Assembly: GCF_000152845.1 (NCBI RefSeq)
Contig: NZ_CH902584.1
Location: forward strand, 1,856 to 65,855
From: Roseovarius sp. 217
GTDB lineage: Bacteria > Pseudomonadota > Alphaproteobacteria > Rhodobacterales > Rhodobacteraceae
Length of the DNA stretch: 64,000 bases
Direction: 5' to 3'
How positions within the stretch are numbered: the first letter of the stretch is position 1; each line of letters starts with the position of its first letter. The notes beneath the pieces were generated by a model. That model was not told the origin of the DNA, searched no databases, and saw nothing but the letters and a program-made list of their open reading frames with translations. The translations under genes were made by a program, and so were the position numbers. Shown here piece after piece: positions 16,446 through 25,744 of the stretch.

Positions 16446-17597
16446 TCACTCCTCGGTCAGCGGCTGGGTGCCGATGATCGAAATGCCATAGGCATCCAGA
16501 CCCAGATAGCGGGTTTTCGGGCTATCGGTCAGCAGAACCAACTCGTGAATGCCCATGGTCGACATGATCTGCGCCCCAAGCCCGGTGTGCTTGATGGTGC
16601 GCGGCGCATCCTCATCCTCCATCTCGCCCGCCAGCTTGGGCCGGGGTTGGCGGAACAGGAACACGGCACCGCGCCCCTCGCGGGCAATGATTTCCATCGC
16701 ACGCGGCAGCTTGCCGGTGGGGCCTTCGGCGCGTTTGCTCAGGCCTATGCCCAGCACATCCTCCAGCGCATTGAGCGCATGGGTGCGCGCCAGCACGGGG
16801 CGTCCATCGGTGATGTCCCCCTTGCTCAGCACGACATGTTCGGTCTGCGTGATCTGGTCGGCGAAAATCCGCATGTCCCAGGCGCCACCGTGACTCGATG
16901 TCACGGTTTCGCGCCGGATTTCGGTGATCAGGTTATCGTGCTTGTGCCGGTAGGCAATGAGGTCTGAAATCGTGCCGATTTTCAGGTCATGCTTGGCCGC
17001 AAATTCGATGAGGTCGGGCAGCCGCGCCATCCCGCCGTCTTCCTTCATGATCTCACAGATCACGCCCGAGGGGTTCAGCCCGGCAAGGCGCGCGATATCA
17101 ACCGCCGCCTCGGTATGACCGGCGCGCACCAGCACGCCGCCGCGCCGCGCGCGCAGCGGAAACACATGCCCCGGCGTGGCAATCGCCGCCATGGTATTTT
17201 GCTCGTTGATCGCCGTGGCAATGGTCAGGGCGCGATCATGGGCGGAAATCCCGGTGCTCACCCCTTCGCGCGCCTCGATCGAGACGGTAAAGGCGGTTTC
17301 ATGCCGCGAGGAATTGTTGACCGCCATCATCGGCAGGCCCAGCCCGTCGATCCGCTCGGCTGTCATCGGCAGACAAATCAGGCCACGCCCGTGGGTCGCC
17401 ATGAAATTCACCGCCTCGGGCGTGGCGAATTCGGCGGCGATCACCAGATCACCCTCGTTCTCGCGGTCCTCATGGTCCACGAGGATGAACATCCGGCCCT
17501 TGCGCGCCTCGGCGATGATCTCTTCGGTCGGCGCGATGGCGTGACGCAGATCGGCCTCGACGGGGCCGGGTTTCTCGAATGGAACGGTGTCGGACAT
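16446..17597 (-). CDS. ribB: 3,4-dihydroxy-2-butanone 4-phosphate synthase with a degenerate GTP cyclohydrolase II domain (RibBX)
   Basis: Residues about 20-220 are a complete RibB domain with DHEDRENEGDLV at 41-52 and the HTEAAVDIARLAG motif; it converts ribulose 5-phosphate to dihydroxybutanone phosphate. Residues about 230-383 resemble GTP cyclohydrolase II, but the zinc-binding Cys-X10-Cys-X-Cys region is replaced by ARTHALNALEDVLG and no cysteine remains there. That fits the RibBX hybrid group in which the second activity is lost. It opens the ribBX-ribH-nusB operon. No FMN riboswitch is seen in the 68 bases upstream. Confidence 0.92.
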   Translation of the reverse strand: MSDTVPFEKPGPVEADLRHAIAPTEEIIAEARKGRMFILVDHEDRENEGDLVIAAEFATPEAVNFMATHGRGLICLPMTAERIDGLGLPMMAVNNSSRHETAFTVSIEAREGVSTGISAHDRALTIATAINEQNTMAAIATPGHVFPLRARRGGVLVRAGHTEAAVDIARLAGLNPSGVICEIMKEDGGMARLPDLIEFAAKHDLKIGTISDLIAYRHKHDNLITEIRRETVTSSHGGAWDMRIFADQITQTEHVVLSKGDITDGRPVLARTHALNALEDVLGIGLSKRAEGPTGKLPRAMEIIAREGRGAVFLFRQPRPKLAGEMEDEDAPRTIKHTGLGAQIMSTMGIHELVLLTDSPKTRYLGLDAYGISIIGTQPLTEE

Positions 17598-17665
17598 GAG
17601 CGCGCCCTCCGGGGTGTTGCAACCCGGCCCGGATACCGCAGCCGCGCGGCAATGGCCAGAGGGGA

Positions 17666-18556
17666 TCAGCCCGTGACCTGTCCGCCGAACAGTGCCAACA
17701 CCCGCGCCAGATCGGCGCGGGGCGGATCAAAGGCCGGATGCTCCAGCACCAGCGCCTTGCCCGTCGGCACAGCCAGATCAAAGGGCGCGACAAGGGTGCC
17801 ATCGTCTAACGCGCTCTGCACAAGGCTCTGATGCCCCATCATTACCCCCGCCCCATGTCGCGCCTCCTCCAACGCGATGGCATAGAGTGAATAGCGCGGC
17901 CCGTTGGTGGGCAGGCTGATACCCGGCAGCCTCGCCCGTGCCCATTGCGCCCAATCCTCGGACCAGAGCGCATCATGCAACAGGGTTTCCCCGACAAGAT
18001 CGTCAGAGCTGCGCAAACCTGCGGCAATCTCGGGCGCACAGACCGGCAGGATCATATCCCGCGCCAGCACCCGTTCGCCCCGGACGCCGGTCGGCGGACG
18101 GATAAAGAGGCTGAGGTCAAAGAGATCGCGCGCCAGATTGGGCGGGCTCTCGATGGCCGAGACGGAAATGCGCAGGTCCGGCAGCGCCGCGCGCACCGCC
18201 GGCAGGCGCGGCGAGAGCCAGAGTTGCGCCACCGATGGCAGCGCCGCGATATGCAGCGTGCCATGCCGCGCGGCGCTCCGCATGGCATGCACAGCCGCCC
18301 CCATCGCATCAAAAGCCGTGGCAAACCCCGGCAGCGCCTCGGCCCCCAGCGCGGTCAGCCGCACCCCCTGCGAGCGGCGCTCAAAGAGGTCCGCGCCGAT
18401 CCACGCCTCCAGCGCGCGGATATGCTGCGAGATCGCACCGGGGGTGACGCAGAGCTCTTCGGCGGCATTGGCAAAACCACCCAGACGAGCGGCGGCCTCA
18501 AACGCACGCAACGCATTGAGCGGCGGACCCTTGGGACGCGGAGGCGATACAGACAT
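17666..18556 (-). CDS. LysR family transcriptional regulator (GcvA-like)
   Basis: The 296-residue protein has an N-terminal winged helix-turn-helix (ALRAFEAAARLGGFANAAEELCVTPGAISQHI, residues about 15-47) and a periplasmic-binding-like effector domain. It faces the SHMT-like gene across 101 bases, and a TAG-N11-CTA box begins five bases before its start. The usual LysR logic is therefore likely: it represses itself and activates the divergent gene in response to a small molecule related to that enzyme's substrate. Confidence 0.9.
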   Translation of the reverse strand: MSVSPPRPKGPPLNALRAFEAAARLGGFANAAEELCVTPGAISQHIRALEAWIGADLFERRSQGVRLTALGAEALPGFATAFDAMGAAVHAMRSAARHGTLHIAALPSVAQLWLSPRLPAVRAALPDLRISVSAIESPPNLARDLFDLSLFIRPPTGVRGERVLARDMILPVCAPEIAAGLRSSDDLVGETLLHDALWSEDWAQWARARLPGISLPTNGPRYSLYAIALEEARHGAGVMMGHQSLVQSALDDGTLVAPFDLAVPTGKALVLEHPAFDPPRADLARVLALFGGQVTG

Positions 18557-18560
18557 TTTC

Positions 18561-18595
18561 TAGCCTTAGTTTTTCTACGCTGAATTTTATATAAT
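18561..18595. promoter_or_regulatory. LysR box and -10 element in the lysR / SHMT-like divergent promoter
   Basis: TAG-CCTTAGTTTTT-CTA at 18561-18577 is a T-N11-A LysR palindrome. A perfect TATAAT lies at 18590-18595 for the plus-strand gene, and its -35 region falls inside the LysR box without a good TTGACA. This layout is typical of an activator-dependent promoter. Confidence 0.6.
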
Positions 18596-18657
18596 CTCGT
18601 TTGCGCCGTCCAGCCCGTCAAAGCATTTTGCTGGAAACCGATCCTGAGGAGACCGCC

Positions 18658-19974
18658 ATGACACTTGCCCGCCGCCCCTGGGTGCCCAGCCTATGCGAAG
18701 ACCTGATCCAGACGCTTGCCACCCGCACCGCCACCCAAGACGCAGACACAATCGCCGCGCGCATCGAGGCGCTGGCCGAGGACAACCGCCGCATCCATGA
18801 GGCCGAGTGTTTCAACCTCAACCCCGCCACCAATGTGATGAACCCGCGCGCCGAGGCTCTTCTCGCCTCTGGCATCGGGTCGCGCCCGTCGTTGGGCTAT
18901 CCGGGCGACAAATACGAAATGGGGCTTGAGGCGATCGAGGAAATCGAGGTCATCGCGGCCGAACTCGCCGCCGAGGTGTTTGACGCCCGCTATGCCGAGA
19001 TTCGCGTCCCCTCCGGCGCGATTGCCAACCTCTACGCCTTTATGGCCACCTGCAAACCCGGCGACACGATCATTGCGCCGCCTGCCAGCATCGGCGGGCA
19101 TGTGACCCATCACGCGCCGGGCTGTGCCGGGCTCTACGGGCTGCGCATCCTTGAGGCGCCGGTCCATGCCGATGGGTATACGGTGGATGTCGAGAGGCTG
19201 CGCGCGCTGGCTGAGGCTGAACACCCCCGGCTGATCACGCTGGGCGCGAGCCTCAATCTGCAGGAACATCCGGTGCGCGAGGTGCGCGCGATTGCCGATG
19301 ACGTGGGCGCGCATCTGCTCTTTGACGCGGCGCATCAATGTGGGATCATTGCGGGTGGCGCATGGAAGAACCCCCTCCATGAGGGCGCGCATCTGATGAC
19401 GATGAGCACCTACAAGAGCCTTGGCGGGCCTGCCGGTGGGCTCATCGTCAGCAATGACACCGCTCTGGCCGAGCGGCTGGATGCCATCGCCTTTCCGGGG
19501 CTTACCGCGAATTTCGACGCGGCGAAATCGGCGGCTCTGGCGGTAACGCTCTTGGATTGGCGGATGCATGGGCGCGCCTATGCCGCGCAGATGATCGCAC
19601 TGGCGCAGGCGCTGGCAGCGGCGCTCGAGGCAGAAGGTCTGCCGGTCTTCAAGGCCGGGGGCATCGCCACGGCCTCGCATCAATTCGCCATCGCGGCAGC
19701 CGGATTTGGCGGCGGTCAGGCGGCATCCAAAACACTGCGCCGCGCAGGCTTTCTCGCCTGTGGCATCGGCCTGCCCCTACCCGCTGTGGCGGGCGACATG
19801 AATGGGCTGCGCATCGGCACGCCGGAATTGGTCCGCTGGGGGGTCACGCCAGACCATGCTCCGCGCATGGCCGCCCTGATCGCGCGGGCGCTGCGCGGCA
19901 ATGACCCGGACGCGCTGCGCCCCGAGGTGTCAGACTGGCGACAGAGCTTTGACCGACTGCATTACATCACCTGA
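18658..19974 (+). CDS. Serine hydroxymethyltransferase-like PLP enzyme
   Basis: The ATG at 18658 has GAGGAG before it and gives 438 residues. The fold family is that of GlyA: LNPATNVMNPRAEALLASG at the N terminus, GGHVTHHAPG near 150, and the PLP lysine at about 253 in STYKSLGGPAGG. In true GlyA the residue before the lysine is His; here it is Tyr, and the LxASEN start motif is altered. It may therefore be a variant such as an alpha-methylserine or threonine-type aldolase. A dedicated LysR regulator supports a catabolic rather than housekeeping role. Confidence 0.82.
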   Translation: MTLARRPWVPSLCEDLIQTLATRTATQDADTIAARIEALAEDNRRIHEAECFNLNPATNVMNPRAEALLASGIGSRPSLGYPGDKYEMGLEAIEEIEVIAAELAAEVFDARYAEIRVPSGAIANLYAFMATCKPGDTIIAPPASIGGHVTHHAPGCAGLYGLRILEAPVHADGYTVDVERLRALAEAEHPRLITLGASLNLQEHPVREVRAIADDVGAHLLFDAAHQCGIIAGGAWKNPLHEGAHLMTMSTYKSLGGPAGGLIVSNDTALAERLDAIAFPGLTANFDAAKSAALAVTLLDWRMHGRAYAAQMIALAQALAAALEAEGLPVFKAGGIATASHQFAIAAAGFGGGQAASKTLRRAGFLACGIGLPLPAVAGDMNGLRIGTPELVRWGVTPDHAPRMAALIARALRGNDPDALRPEVSDWRQSFDRLHYIT

Positions 19975-19980
19975 GCGGCG

Positions 19981-21261
19981 TCAATGCAGTTTCTTGCGGA
20001 TGCGCTGAACCATCCACCACACGAGCACGATCACCGGCAGGGTCGCAATGGCTGTGACCATGCCTTTGCTCACCTCCAGCGCCTCCGCCAACGGATAGAG
20101 CAGATAGCCCGCGAGCGAGACGGCGTAATAGCTGATCGCCACCACTGACAGGCCTTCAACGGTCTTTTGCAGGCGCAATTGCAAATCGGCGCGTTTGTCC
20201 ATGCTCTCCAACAGCGCCTGATTCTGCGCGCTGCGTTCGACATCGACGCGGGTGCGCAGCAATTCGCCCGCCCGCATCGCCCGGTCTGCCATCGCGGCCA
20301 GCCGGTCCTTGGTGGCGCGCACCGTGCGCATCGCCGGATCATAGCGGCGCATCATGAATTCCGCGAATGTCTGACGGCCCTCAAAGCGCTCCTCGCGCAG
20401 AACGACGATCCGCTGATGCACGATCTGCTCATAGGCTGCCGTGGCGCCAAAGCGGAACGAGGATTGCGCCACCAGCGCCTCCAGTTCCGCCGAGACCCGC
20501 AACAGGCTTTGCAGCGTTTCCTCCGCCGGCTGGCTGCCGCCGGTCATGTCATTGATGAGGCGGCTCAACTGGCTGTCGGTGTCGCCCATCTGGCGGCCCA
20601 TTTCGCGAACGCGGGCAAAGCCCAGCATCGACATCGCCTTGTAGGTCTCGATCTCGCAGAGGCGCTGCACCACACGGCCAATCCGGCGCGCGCCGGTTGA
20701 GGGGGCGACATGTAGCGAGAACCGCAGATGCCCCGCCGGATCAATCCGGAAATCGCCCGCCATCACGGCCGCATCATCCAGCACCCGCGCCACAGCCACG
20801 CTCTCGGACACGAACCACTGATCAATCTCGTCGCGCGTCGCCTCGCGGCTTTTCCACGGGATCACCCGGATCATCGCCGAGGTGACGCGCAGCCCCGGCG
20901 CATCGGACAGCCAATCGACGGGAAAGACCTCGAAATCTGCCGGATCAAAGGGGCGCGCGCTGACCCCGTCGGTAAAGACGGTATAGGTCACCATCTCGGT
21001 ATGGCTTTCCCATTTCAGGCTGTGCCGCCCGATCTGACCGGAATAATGCGTGGCCCCCGGCTGCGGATGCTTGGCCCCGTAGCGATCCAGAAGCGCCGTC
21101 AGATGCGCCAGATCCGCCGCGCGGTCGCGCTTGGCCGCGTCATGCGGTTGCTTGACGGCCAGAAACACCGCCGTACAGGGCGCCTCAAGTGACGGAAACG
21201 GCCGCGCATGCAGCTCATTGGCCAGATCATAGCGCAGCGGGTGGTCCTGAATGGGGGGCAT
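19981..21261 (-). CDS. DUF3422 family protein
   Basis: The 426-residue protein begins DHPLRYDLANELHARPFPSL, the signature of DUF3422. A long middle helical region (about 215-360, rich in Arg, Glu and Gln) is followed by two C-terminal transmembrane helices (VVAISYYAVSLAGYLLYPLAEAL and MVTAIATLPVIVLVWWMV) and a basic tail. The arrangement suggests a cytoplasmic domain anchored in the inner membrane; the function is unknown. Its stop lies seven bases from the convergent SHMT-like gene. Confidence 0.88.
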   Translation of the reverse strand: MPPIQDHPLRYDLANELHARPFPSLEAPCTAVFLAVKQPHDAAKRDRAADLAHLTALLDRYGAKHPQPGATHYSGQIGRHSLKWESHTEMVTYTVFTDGVSARPFDPADFEVFPVDWLSDAPGLRVTSAMIRVIPWKSREATRDEIDQWFVSESVAVARVLDDAAVMAGDFRIDPAGHLRFSLHVAPSTGARRIGRVVQRLCEIETYKAMSMLGFARVREMGRQMGDTDSQLSRLINDMTGGSQPAEETLQSLLRVSAELEALVAQSSFRFGATAAYEQIVHQRIVVLREERFEGRQTFAEFMMRRYDPAMRTVRATKDRLAAMADRAMRAGELLRTRVDVERSAQNQALLESMDKRADLQLRLQKTVEGLSVVAISYYAVSLAGYLLYPLAEALEVSKGMVTAIATLPVIVLVWWMVQRIRKKLH

Positions 21262-21373
21262 GCGCCGTTCTCCTGATCCTGACCGCTCTTAGCGCGTGCC
21301 GCGCCCGCGAAAAAGAGGTTTTTCGTTCAAACCCAATGATTTAGCGGAACACAAGTGTATACAGCCTGACCTT

Positions 21374-21400
21374 TGGGCTTTTTCTTGGTCTAAATACTCA
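21374..21400. repeat. Dispersed intergenic element, copy D (head only)
   Basis: GGGCTTTTTCTTGGTCTAAA followed by TACTC matches the head of copy B at 27066, but it lacks the GC-rich hairpin. It lies in the 291-base gap between the divergent DUF3422 and DMT genes. Confidence 0.4.
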
Positions 21401-21438
21401 ATTTTCAACGACAGCCAAAGACGAAAGCGTCAGAGGAT

Positions 21439-21497
21439 GACACGCGCGCGTCTAAAACCCCTTTAGCGCAGGAAACGGGTCGTCCGGCGCGCGTGTC
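21439..21497. repeat. Long-arm inverted repeat in the DMT gene leader
   Basis: GACACGCGCGC and GCGCGCGTGTC are perfect 11-base arms around a 37-base loop, ending 55 bases before the DMT start codon. As RNA it would form a very stable stem in the 5' leader and could act as an attenuator; as DNA it could be a double operator. No known riboswitch class is recognised. Confidence 0.45.
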
Positions 21498-21552
21498 GAT
21501 GACAAGGTGGTGTCAACCCGCTCTGCCGGAGCGCCAAGTGAAAGGACAGGAC

Positions 21553-22503
21553 ATGCCACTCCTCACCCCTGCAAACCGCCCCATGACGGGACGGGAATGG
21601 GTCATGCTTTTGGCCCTTGCAACCGTCTGGGGCGGGTCTTTCTTCTTCAACAGCGTCGCGCTGCGGGAATTGCCGGTCTTGACCGTGGTTCTGGCACGGG
21701 TGGCCCTTGCCGCGATCCTTCTGCTTGCGCTTCTGCGGCTGCGCGGCGAACGGATGCCGCAGGACCGGCGGGTCTGGGCGGCCTTTCTTGGCATGGGTCT
21801 TTTGAACAATGCCATTCCCTTCACCCTGATCGTCTGGGGGCAGCAGCATATCACCTCGGGTGCGGCGTCGATCCTGAACGCCTCGACCCCGTTCTTTGGA
21901 GTCTTGCTTGCGCATCTGTTGACGCAGGACGAGCAGATGAGTCGCGGCAAGCTCTCGGGTGTACTGATCGGCTTTGCCGGGGTCGCGGTGATGATCGGCA
22001 CTGGGGCCCTGCGCGATCTTGGCGTTCACGTCGCAGCCCAGATCCTATGCCTTCTCGCTGCGGTTTCCTATGCTGTCGCGGGCATCTTCGGGCGCAGGTT
22101 TCGCACCTTGGGCGTTAGCCCGATGAGCACCGCGACCGGTCAGGTCATCGCGTCCAGCCTGATCCTTTTGCCATTGGTGATGGTCGTGGATCAGCCCTGG
22201 ACCCTGCCCGTCCCCGGATGGCGGAGCATCGGCGCGGTGATCGGCGTCGCCGCCATATCGACGGCCTTCGCGTATACGCTCTATTTCCGCATCCTGTCGA
22301 CGGCGGGCGCGACCAATCTCTTGCTGGTGACGCTTCTTGTGCCGATCAGCGCGATTCTGTTGGGGACATTGTTTCTGGGCGAGGCGCTGCTCGCGCGGCA
22401 TATCTGGGGTATGGCGTTGATCGGCGCAGGTCCCTGCGCGGTCGACGGTCGTCCGGTGACACACCTGCGAAGAGTCGTCACACGCCGCAGGCGATCTGTC
22501 TGA
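21553..22503 (+). CDS. DMT superfamily (EamA) transporter
   Basis: The ATG at 21553 is chosen for the GGACAGGA just before it and the normal cytoplasmic N terminus. The 316 residues hold ten transmembrane helices in two EamA repeats (WVMLLALATVWGGSFFFNSVAL opens the first; AQILCLLAAVSYAVAGIFGRR opens the second). Members export amino acids or other metabolites. The C terminus (VVTRRRRSV) is strongly basic and should be cytoplasmic. A long inverted repeat lies in its leader. Confidence 0.88.
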   Translation: MPLLTPANRPMTGREWVMLLALATVWGGSFFFNSVALRELPVLTVVLARVALAAILLLALLRLRGERMPQDRRVWAAFLGMGLLNNAIPFTLIVWGQQHITSGAASILNASTPFFGVLLAHLLTQDEQMSRGKLSGVLIGFAGVAVMIGTGALRDLGVHVAAQILCLLAAVSYAVAGIFGRRFRTLGVSPMSTATGQVIASSLILLPLVMVVDQPWTLPVPGWRSIGAVIGVAAISTAFAYTLYFRILSTAGATNLLLVTLLVPISAILLGTLFLGEALLARHIWGMALIGAGPCAVDGRPVTHLRRVVTRRRRSV

Positions 22504-22512
22504 CGATACGCT

Positions 22513-22572
22513 GGCGCAGCAAAACCAAAGGGCGCAGCAAAGCCAAAGGGCGCAGCCTTTCGGCCGCGCCCT
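22513..22572 (-). terminator. pntB terminator with tandem 18-base repeats
   Basis: GGCGCAGCAAAACCAAAG (22513-22530) is repeated with one change at 22531-22548, and a third partial copy begins at 22549. The last copy forms a hairpin AGGGCGCAGCC-tttc-GGCCGCGCCCT (22547-22572, one mismatch) that can end the minus-strand pnt transcript. The T run is weak. Confidence 0.6.
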
Positions 22573-22594
22573 CCGCAAATCACACCTCCAAGGA

Positions 22595-24028
22595 TCAGTC
22601 GATCTTGGGCAAGAGGCTCGACAGGCTCGCCTTGGCGTCGCCGTAGAACATGCGGGTGTTGTCCTTGTAGAACAGCGGGTTCTCGATCCCCGAATAGCCG
22701 GTGCCCTGGCCACGTTTGGAGACGAAGACCTGCTTGGCTTTCCAGCATTCCAGCACCGGCATGCCGGCGATGGGCGAGTTGGGATCGTCCTGCGCCGCCG
22801 GGTTGACGATGTCGTTGGAGCCAATCACGATCGCCACATCCGTGCTGGGGAAATCCTCGTTGATCTCGTCCATTTCCAGCACGATGTCATAGGGCACCTT
22901 GGCCTCGGCCAGAAGCACGTTCATATGCCCCGGCAGACGGCCTGCGACCGGGTGGATGGCAAAGCGCACGGTCTTGCCCCTGGCCCGCAGCTTCGAGGTC
23001 AGTTCACTGACCGCCCCCTGCGCCTGCGCCACCGCCATGCCGTAGCCCGGGATGATGATGATGCTGTCGGCCTCGTTCAGGGCTGCGGCGACGCCATCGA
23101 CGTCAATCGCGATCTGTTCGCCCTCAACGGCCATCTGTTCGCCCGCCGGGCCGCCGAAGCCGCCCAGAATGACCGAGATGAACGAGCGGTTCATCGCCTT
23201 GCACATGATGTAACTCAGGATCGCACCGCTTGAGCCGACCAAGGCACCGACCACGATCAAGAGGTCGTTGCCAAGGCTGAAGCCGATCGCCGCCGCCGCC
23301 CAGCCCGAGTAGCTGTTGAGCATCGAGACCACCACGGGCATATCCGCGCCGCCAATGCCCATGATCAGGTGATAGCCGATGAAGAACGCCAGAAGCGTCA
23401 TCACCACCAGCGTCCAGAGGCCTGCGTCGTTGAAATACATCACCCCCAGAACCACCGACAGGAACGCCGCCCCGGCGTTGAGCATATGCCCACCCGGCAG
23501 CTTTTTGGCGGCGGTATCGACCTTGCCCGCCAGCTTGCCAAAGGCGATGATCGAGCCGGTAAAGGTCACGGCCCCGATGAAGACGCCGAGGAACACCTCG
23601 ACCCGCAGGATTGCCACCTCGACACTGGTTTTCTTGGCCAGCACGGCGGCAAAGCCCTCAAGCCCCTTGCGCGCGGTCTCGTCCATCGCCAGCACGCGGC
23701 CCAGTTCGAGATCGGCATTAAAGCCGACAAACACCGCCGCCAGACCCACAAGACTGTGCATCGCCGCCACAAGCTGCGGCATTTCGGTCATCTGCACCCG
23801 CGTGGCGACGACATAGCCGATCCCGCCCCCGGCGGCGATCAGCACCAGCGACAAGAGCCAGAGCCCGGCACCGGGGCCGATCAGCGTGGCGACAACCGCC
23901 AGCGCCATGCCTGCCATGCCATACCACACCGCGCGCTTGGCGCTTTCCTGCCCCGAGAGCCCACCCAGAGAGAGGATGAAGAGGATGGCCGCCACCACAT
24001 AGGCGGCCGTCGTGAAACCGTAATCCAT
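22595..24028 (-). CDS. pntB: NAD(P) transhydrogenase subunit beta
   Basis: The 477-residue protein has an N-terminal membrane part of about nine helices (residues 1-270) and a C-terminal NADP(H)-binding domain III. In that domain [32 protein letters not shown] and [19 protein letters not shown] are diagnostic. With PntA it forms the proton-driven transhydrogenase of the inner membrane, moving hydride from NADH to NADP+ to make NADPH. It lies 13 bases after pntA. Confidence 0.97.
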   Translation of the reverse strand: MDYGFTTAAYVVAAILFILSLGGLSGQESAKRAVWYGMAGMALAVVATLIGPGAGLWLLSLVLIAAGGGIGYVVATRVQMTEMPQLVAAMHSLVGLAAVFVGFNADLELGRVLAMDETARKGLEGFAAVLAKKTSVEVAILRVEVFLGVFIGAVTFTGSIIAFGKLAGKVDTAAKKLPGGHMLNAGAAFLSVVLGVMYFNDAGLWTLVVMTLLAFFIGYHLIMGIGGADMPVVVSMLNSYSGWAAAAIGFSLGNDLLIVVGALVGSSGAILSYIMCKAMNRSFISVILGGFGGPAGEQMAVEGEQIAIDVDGVAAALNEADSIIIIPGYGMAVAQAQGAVSELTSKLRARGKTVRFAIHPVAGRLPGHMNVLLAEAKVPYDIVLEMDEINEDFPSTDVAIVIGSNDIVNPAAQDDPNSPIAGMPVLECWKAKQVFVSKRGQGTGYSGIENPLFYKDNTRMFYGDAKASLSSLLPKID

Positions 24029-24041
24029 GATCCTCTACTCC

Positions 24042-25616
24042 TTATGACTTCTGGAACATGGCGAGCATGCGCCGGGTGACGAGGAAGCCACCGAAAATAT
24101 TGATCCCGGCCATGAACACCGACAGCGCCGCCAGCACGATCACGAGGAAAGACCCCGATCCGATCTGCATGAGCGCGCCCAGAATGATGATCGACGAGAT
24201 CGCGTTGGTGATCGCCATCAGCGGCGTGTGCAGCGAATGCGACACGTTCCAGATCACCTGAAAGCCCACGAAAACGGCCAGCACGAAGACGATGAAATGC
24301 TGCATAAAGCTGGCCGGGGCCACCAGACCCACCGCCAAGAGCAGGGCCGCACCGACCACAAGCAGCGTGACCTGGTTCTTGGTCTGCGCCTTGAACGCCG
24401 CCAGTTCTGCCGCGCGCTTCTGCTCAGAAGTCAGTTCCTTGACTTTTTCCTTGGGCTTGGCCGCCGCAATCGCCGCAACCTTGGGCGGCGGTGGCGGGAA
24501 GGTGACCGCACCGGCATGGGCCACGGTCGCGCCCCGGATCACGTCATCCTCCATGTTGTGATTGACCTTGCCGTCCTTGTCGGGCGTGAGGTCGGTCATC
24601 ATGTGGCGGATGTTGGTGGCATAGAGCGTCGAGGATTGCGCAGCCATCCGGCTGGGGAAATCGGTATAGCCGATGATGGTCACGCCGTTGTCGGTGACGA
24701 TCTTGTCGTCCATCACCGTCATTTTGCAATTGCCGCCCTTTTCCGCGGCAAGGTCGACGATGACCGAGCCGGGCTTCATCGCCTTGACCATATCCTCGGT
24801 CCAGAGCTCGGGGGCTTCGCGGTTGGGGATCAGCGCCGTGGTGATGACGATATCCATCTCGGGGGCCAGTTCGCGGAACTTGGCCAATTGCGCCTCGCGG
24901 AACTCGGGGCTGGAGACAGAGGCATAGCCGCCGGAGGCGGCCCCGTCCTGCTGCTCTTCCTTGAAATCGAGATAGACGAATTGCGCGCCCATCGATTCGA
25001 CCTGCTCGGCCACTTCGGGGCGCACGTCGAACGCGTAGGTGATGGCCCCGAGGCTGGTCGAGGTGCCAATCGCCGCGAGGCCAGCAACCCCGGCCCCGAC
25101 GATCAGAACCTTGGCCGGGGGCACCTTGCCCGCCGCCGTGATCTGGCCGGTGAAAAAGCGGCCAAAGTTATTGCCCGCCTCGATCACCGCGCGGTAGCCG
25201 GCGATATTGGCCATGCTTGAGAGCGCGTCCATCTTCTGCGCCCGGCTGATGCGCGGCACCATATCCATCGCGATGACCGAAGCGCCTTTTTCGGCGAGCT
25301 GCTTCATCTGCGCCTCATTCTGCGCAGGCCAGAAGAAGGAAATCAGAAGCTGGCCTTCGGTCAGGCGCTTGGCCTCTGTCTCATTGGGGGGGCGGACCTT
25401 GGCCACCACATCGGCGGCCTTGTAAAGCGCCGCGGCGGTCTTGAGCACCTCGACGCCAGCCTCCTTATAGGCGGCGTCCGAGAACCCGGCCGCAGCGCCT
25501 GCGCCGCTCTCGATCGCGCAGTCATAGCCCAACTTTTGCAATTGCAGCGCCGAGTCGGGCGTCATGGCAACCCGGTTCTCGCCCTCAAGCACTTCCTTTG
25601 GCGTTCCGATCTTCAA
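24042..25616 (-). CDS. pntA: NAD(P) transhydrogenase subunit alpha
   Basis: The 524-residue subunit is the undivided E. coli-like form: an NAD(H)-binding domain I (about 1-380, with [18 protein letters not shown] as the Rossmann loop) followed by an Ala/Lys/Pro-rich linker and four transmembrane helices (about 415-515). Many alphaproteobacteria split this gene into two, so the fused form is worth noting. It heads the pntAB operon; the 128 bases upstream hold the promoter, where I see no clear operator. Confidence 0.96.
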   Translation of the reverse strand: MKIGTPKEVLEGENRVAMTPDSALQLQKLGYDCAIESGAGAAAGFSDAAYKEAGVEVLKTAAALYKAADVVAKVRPPNETEAKRLTEGQLLISFFWPAQNEAQMKQLAEKGASVIAMDMVPRISRAQKMDALSSMANIAGYRAVIEAGNNFGRFFTGQITAAGKVPPAKVLIVGAGVAGLAAIGTSTSLGAITYAFDVRPEVAEQVESMGAQFVYLDFKEEQQDGAASGGYASVSSPEFREAQLAKFRELAPEMDIVITTALIPNREAPELWTEDMVKAMKPGSVIVDLAAEKGGNCKMTVMDDKIVTDNGVTIIGYTDFPSRMAAQSSTLYATNIRHMMTDLTPDKDGKVNHNMEDDVIRGATVAHAGAVTFPPPPPKVAAIAAAKPKEKVKELTSEQKRAAELAAFKAQTKNQVTLLVVGAALLLAVGLVAPASFMQHFIVFVLAVFVGFQVIWNVSHSLHTPLMAITNAISSIIILGALMQIGSGSFLVIVLAALSVFMAGINIFGGFLVTRRMLAMFQKS

Positions 25617-25744
25617 TGCTGTCTCCCCCTCTGGCAGATGACGTGTTCTGATGGCCCCGCATCTGCGGCATGCCGGTTTCTTTGTCCCGAAGGTCGTTAT
25701 TTCACACTATTTCGTGAGTGACGAGATCAAGATTGTCGCGGTTT

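Noticed and set aside
17598..17665. FMN riboswitch before ribBX
   Set aside because: The gap is only 68 bases and lacks the conserved AGGGAY-type core, so it is too short and has no matching sequence.
22400..22503. Frameshift at the end of the DMT transporter
   Set aside because: The last 25 residues are unusually Arg-rich, but the tenth helix is complete and a basic cytoplasmic tail is acceptable.
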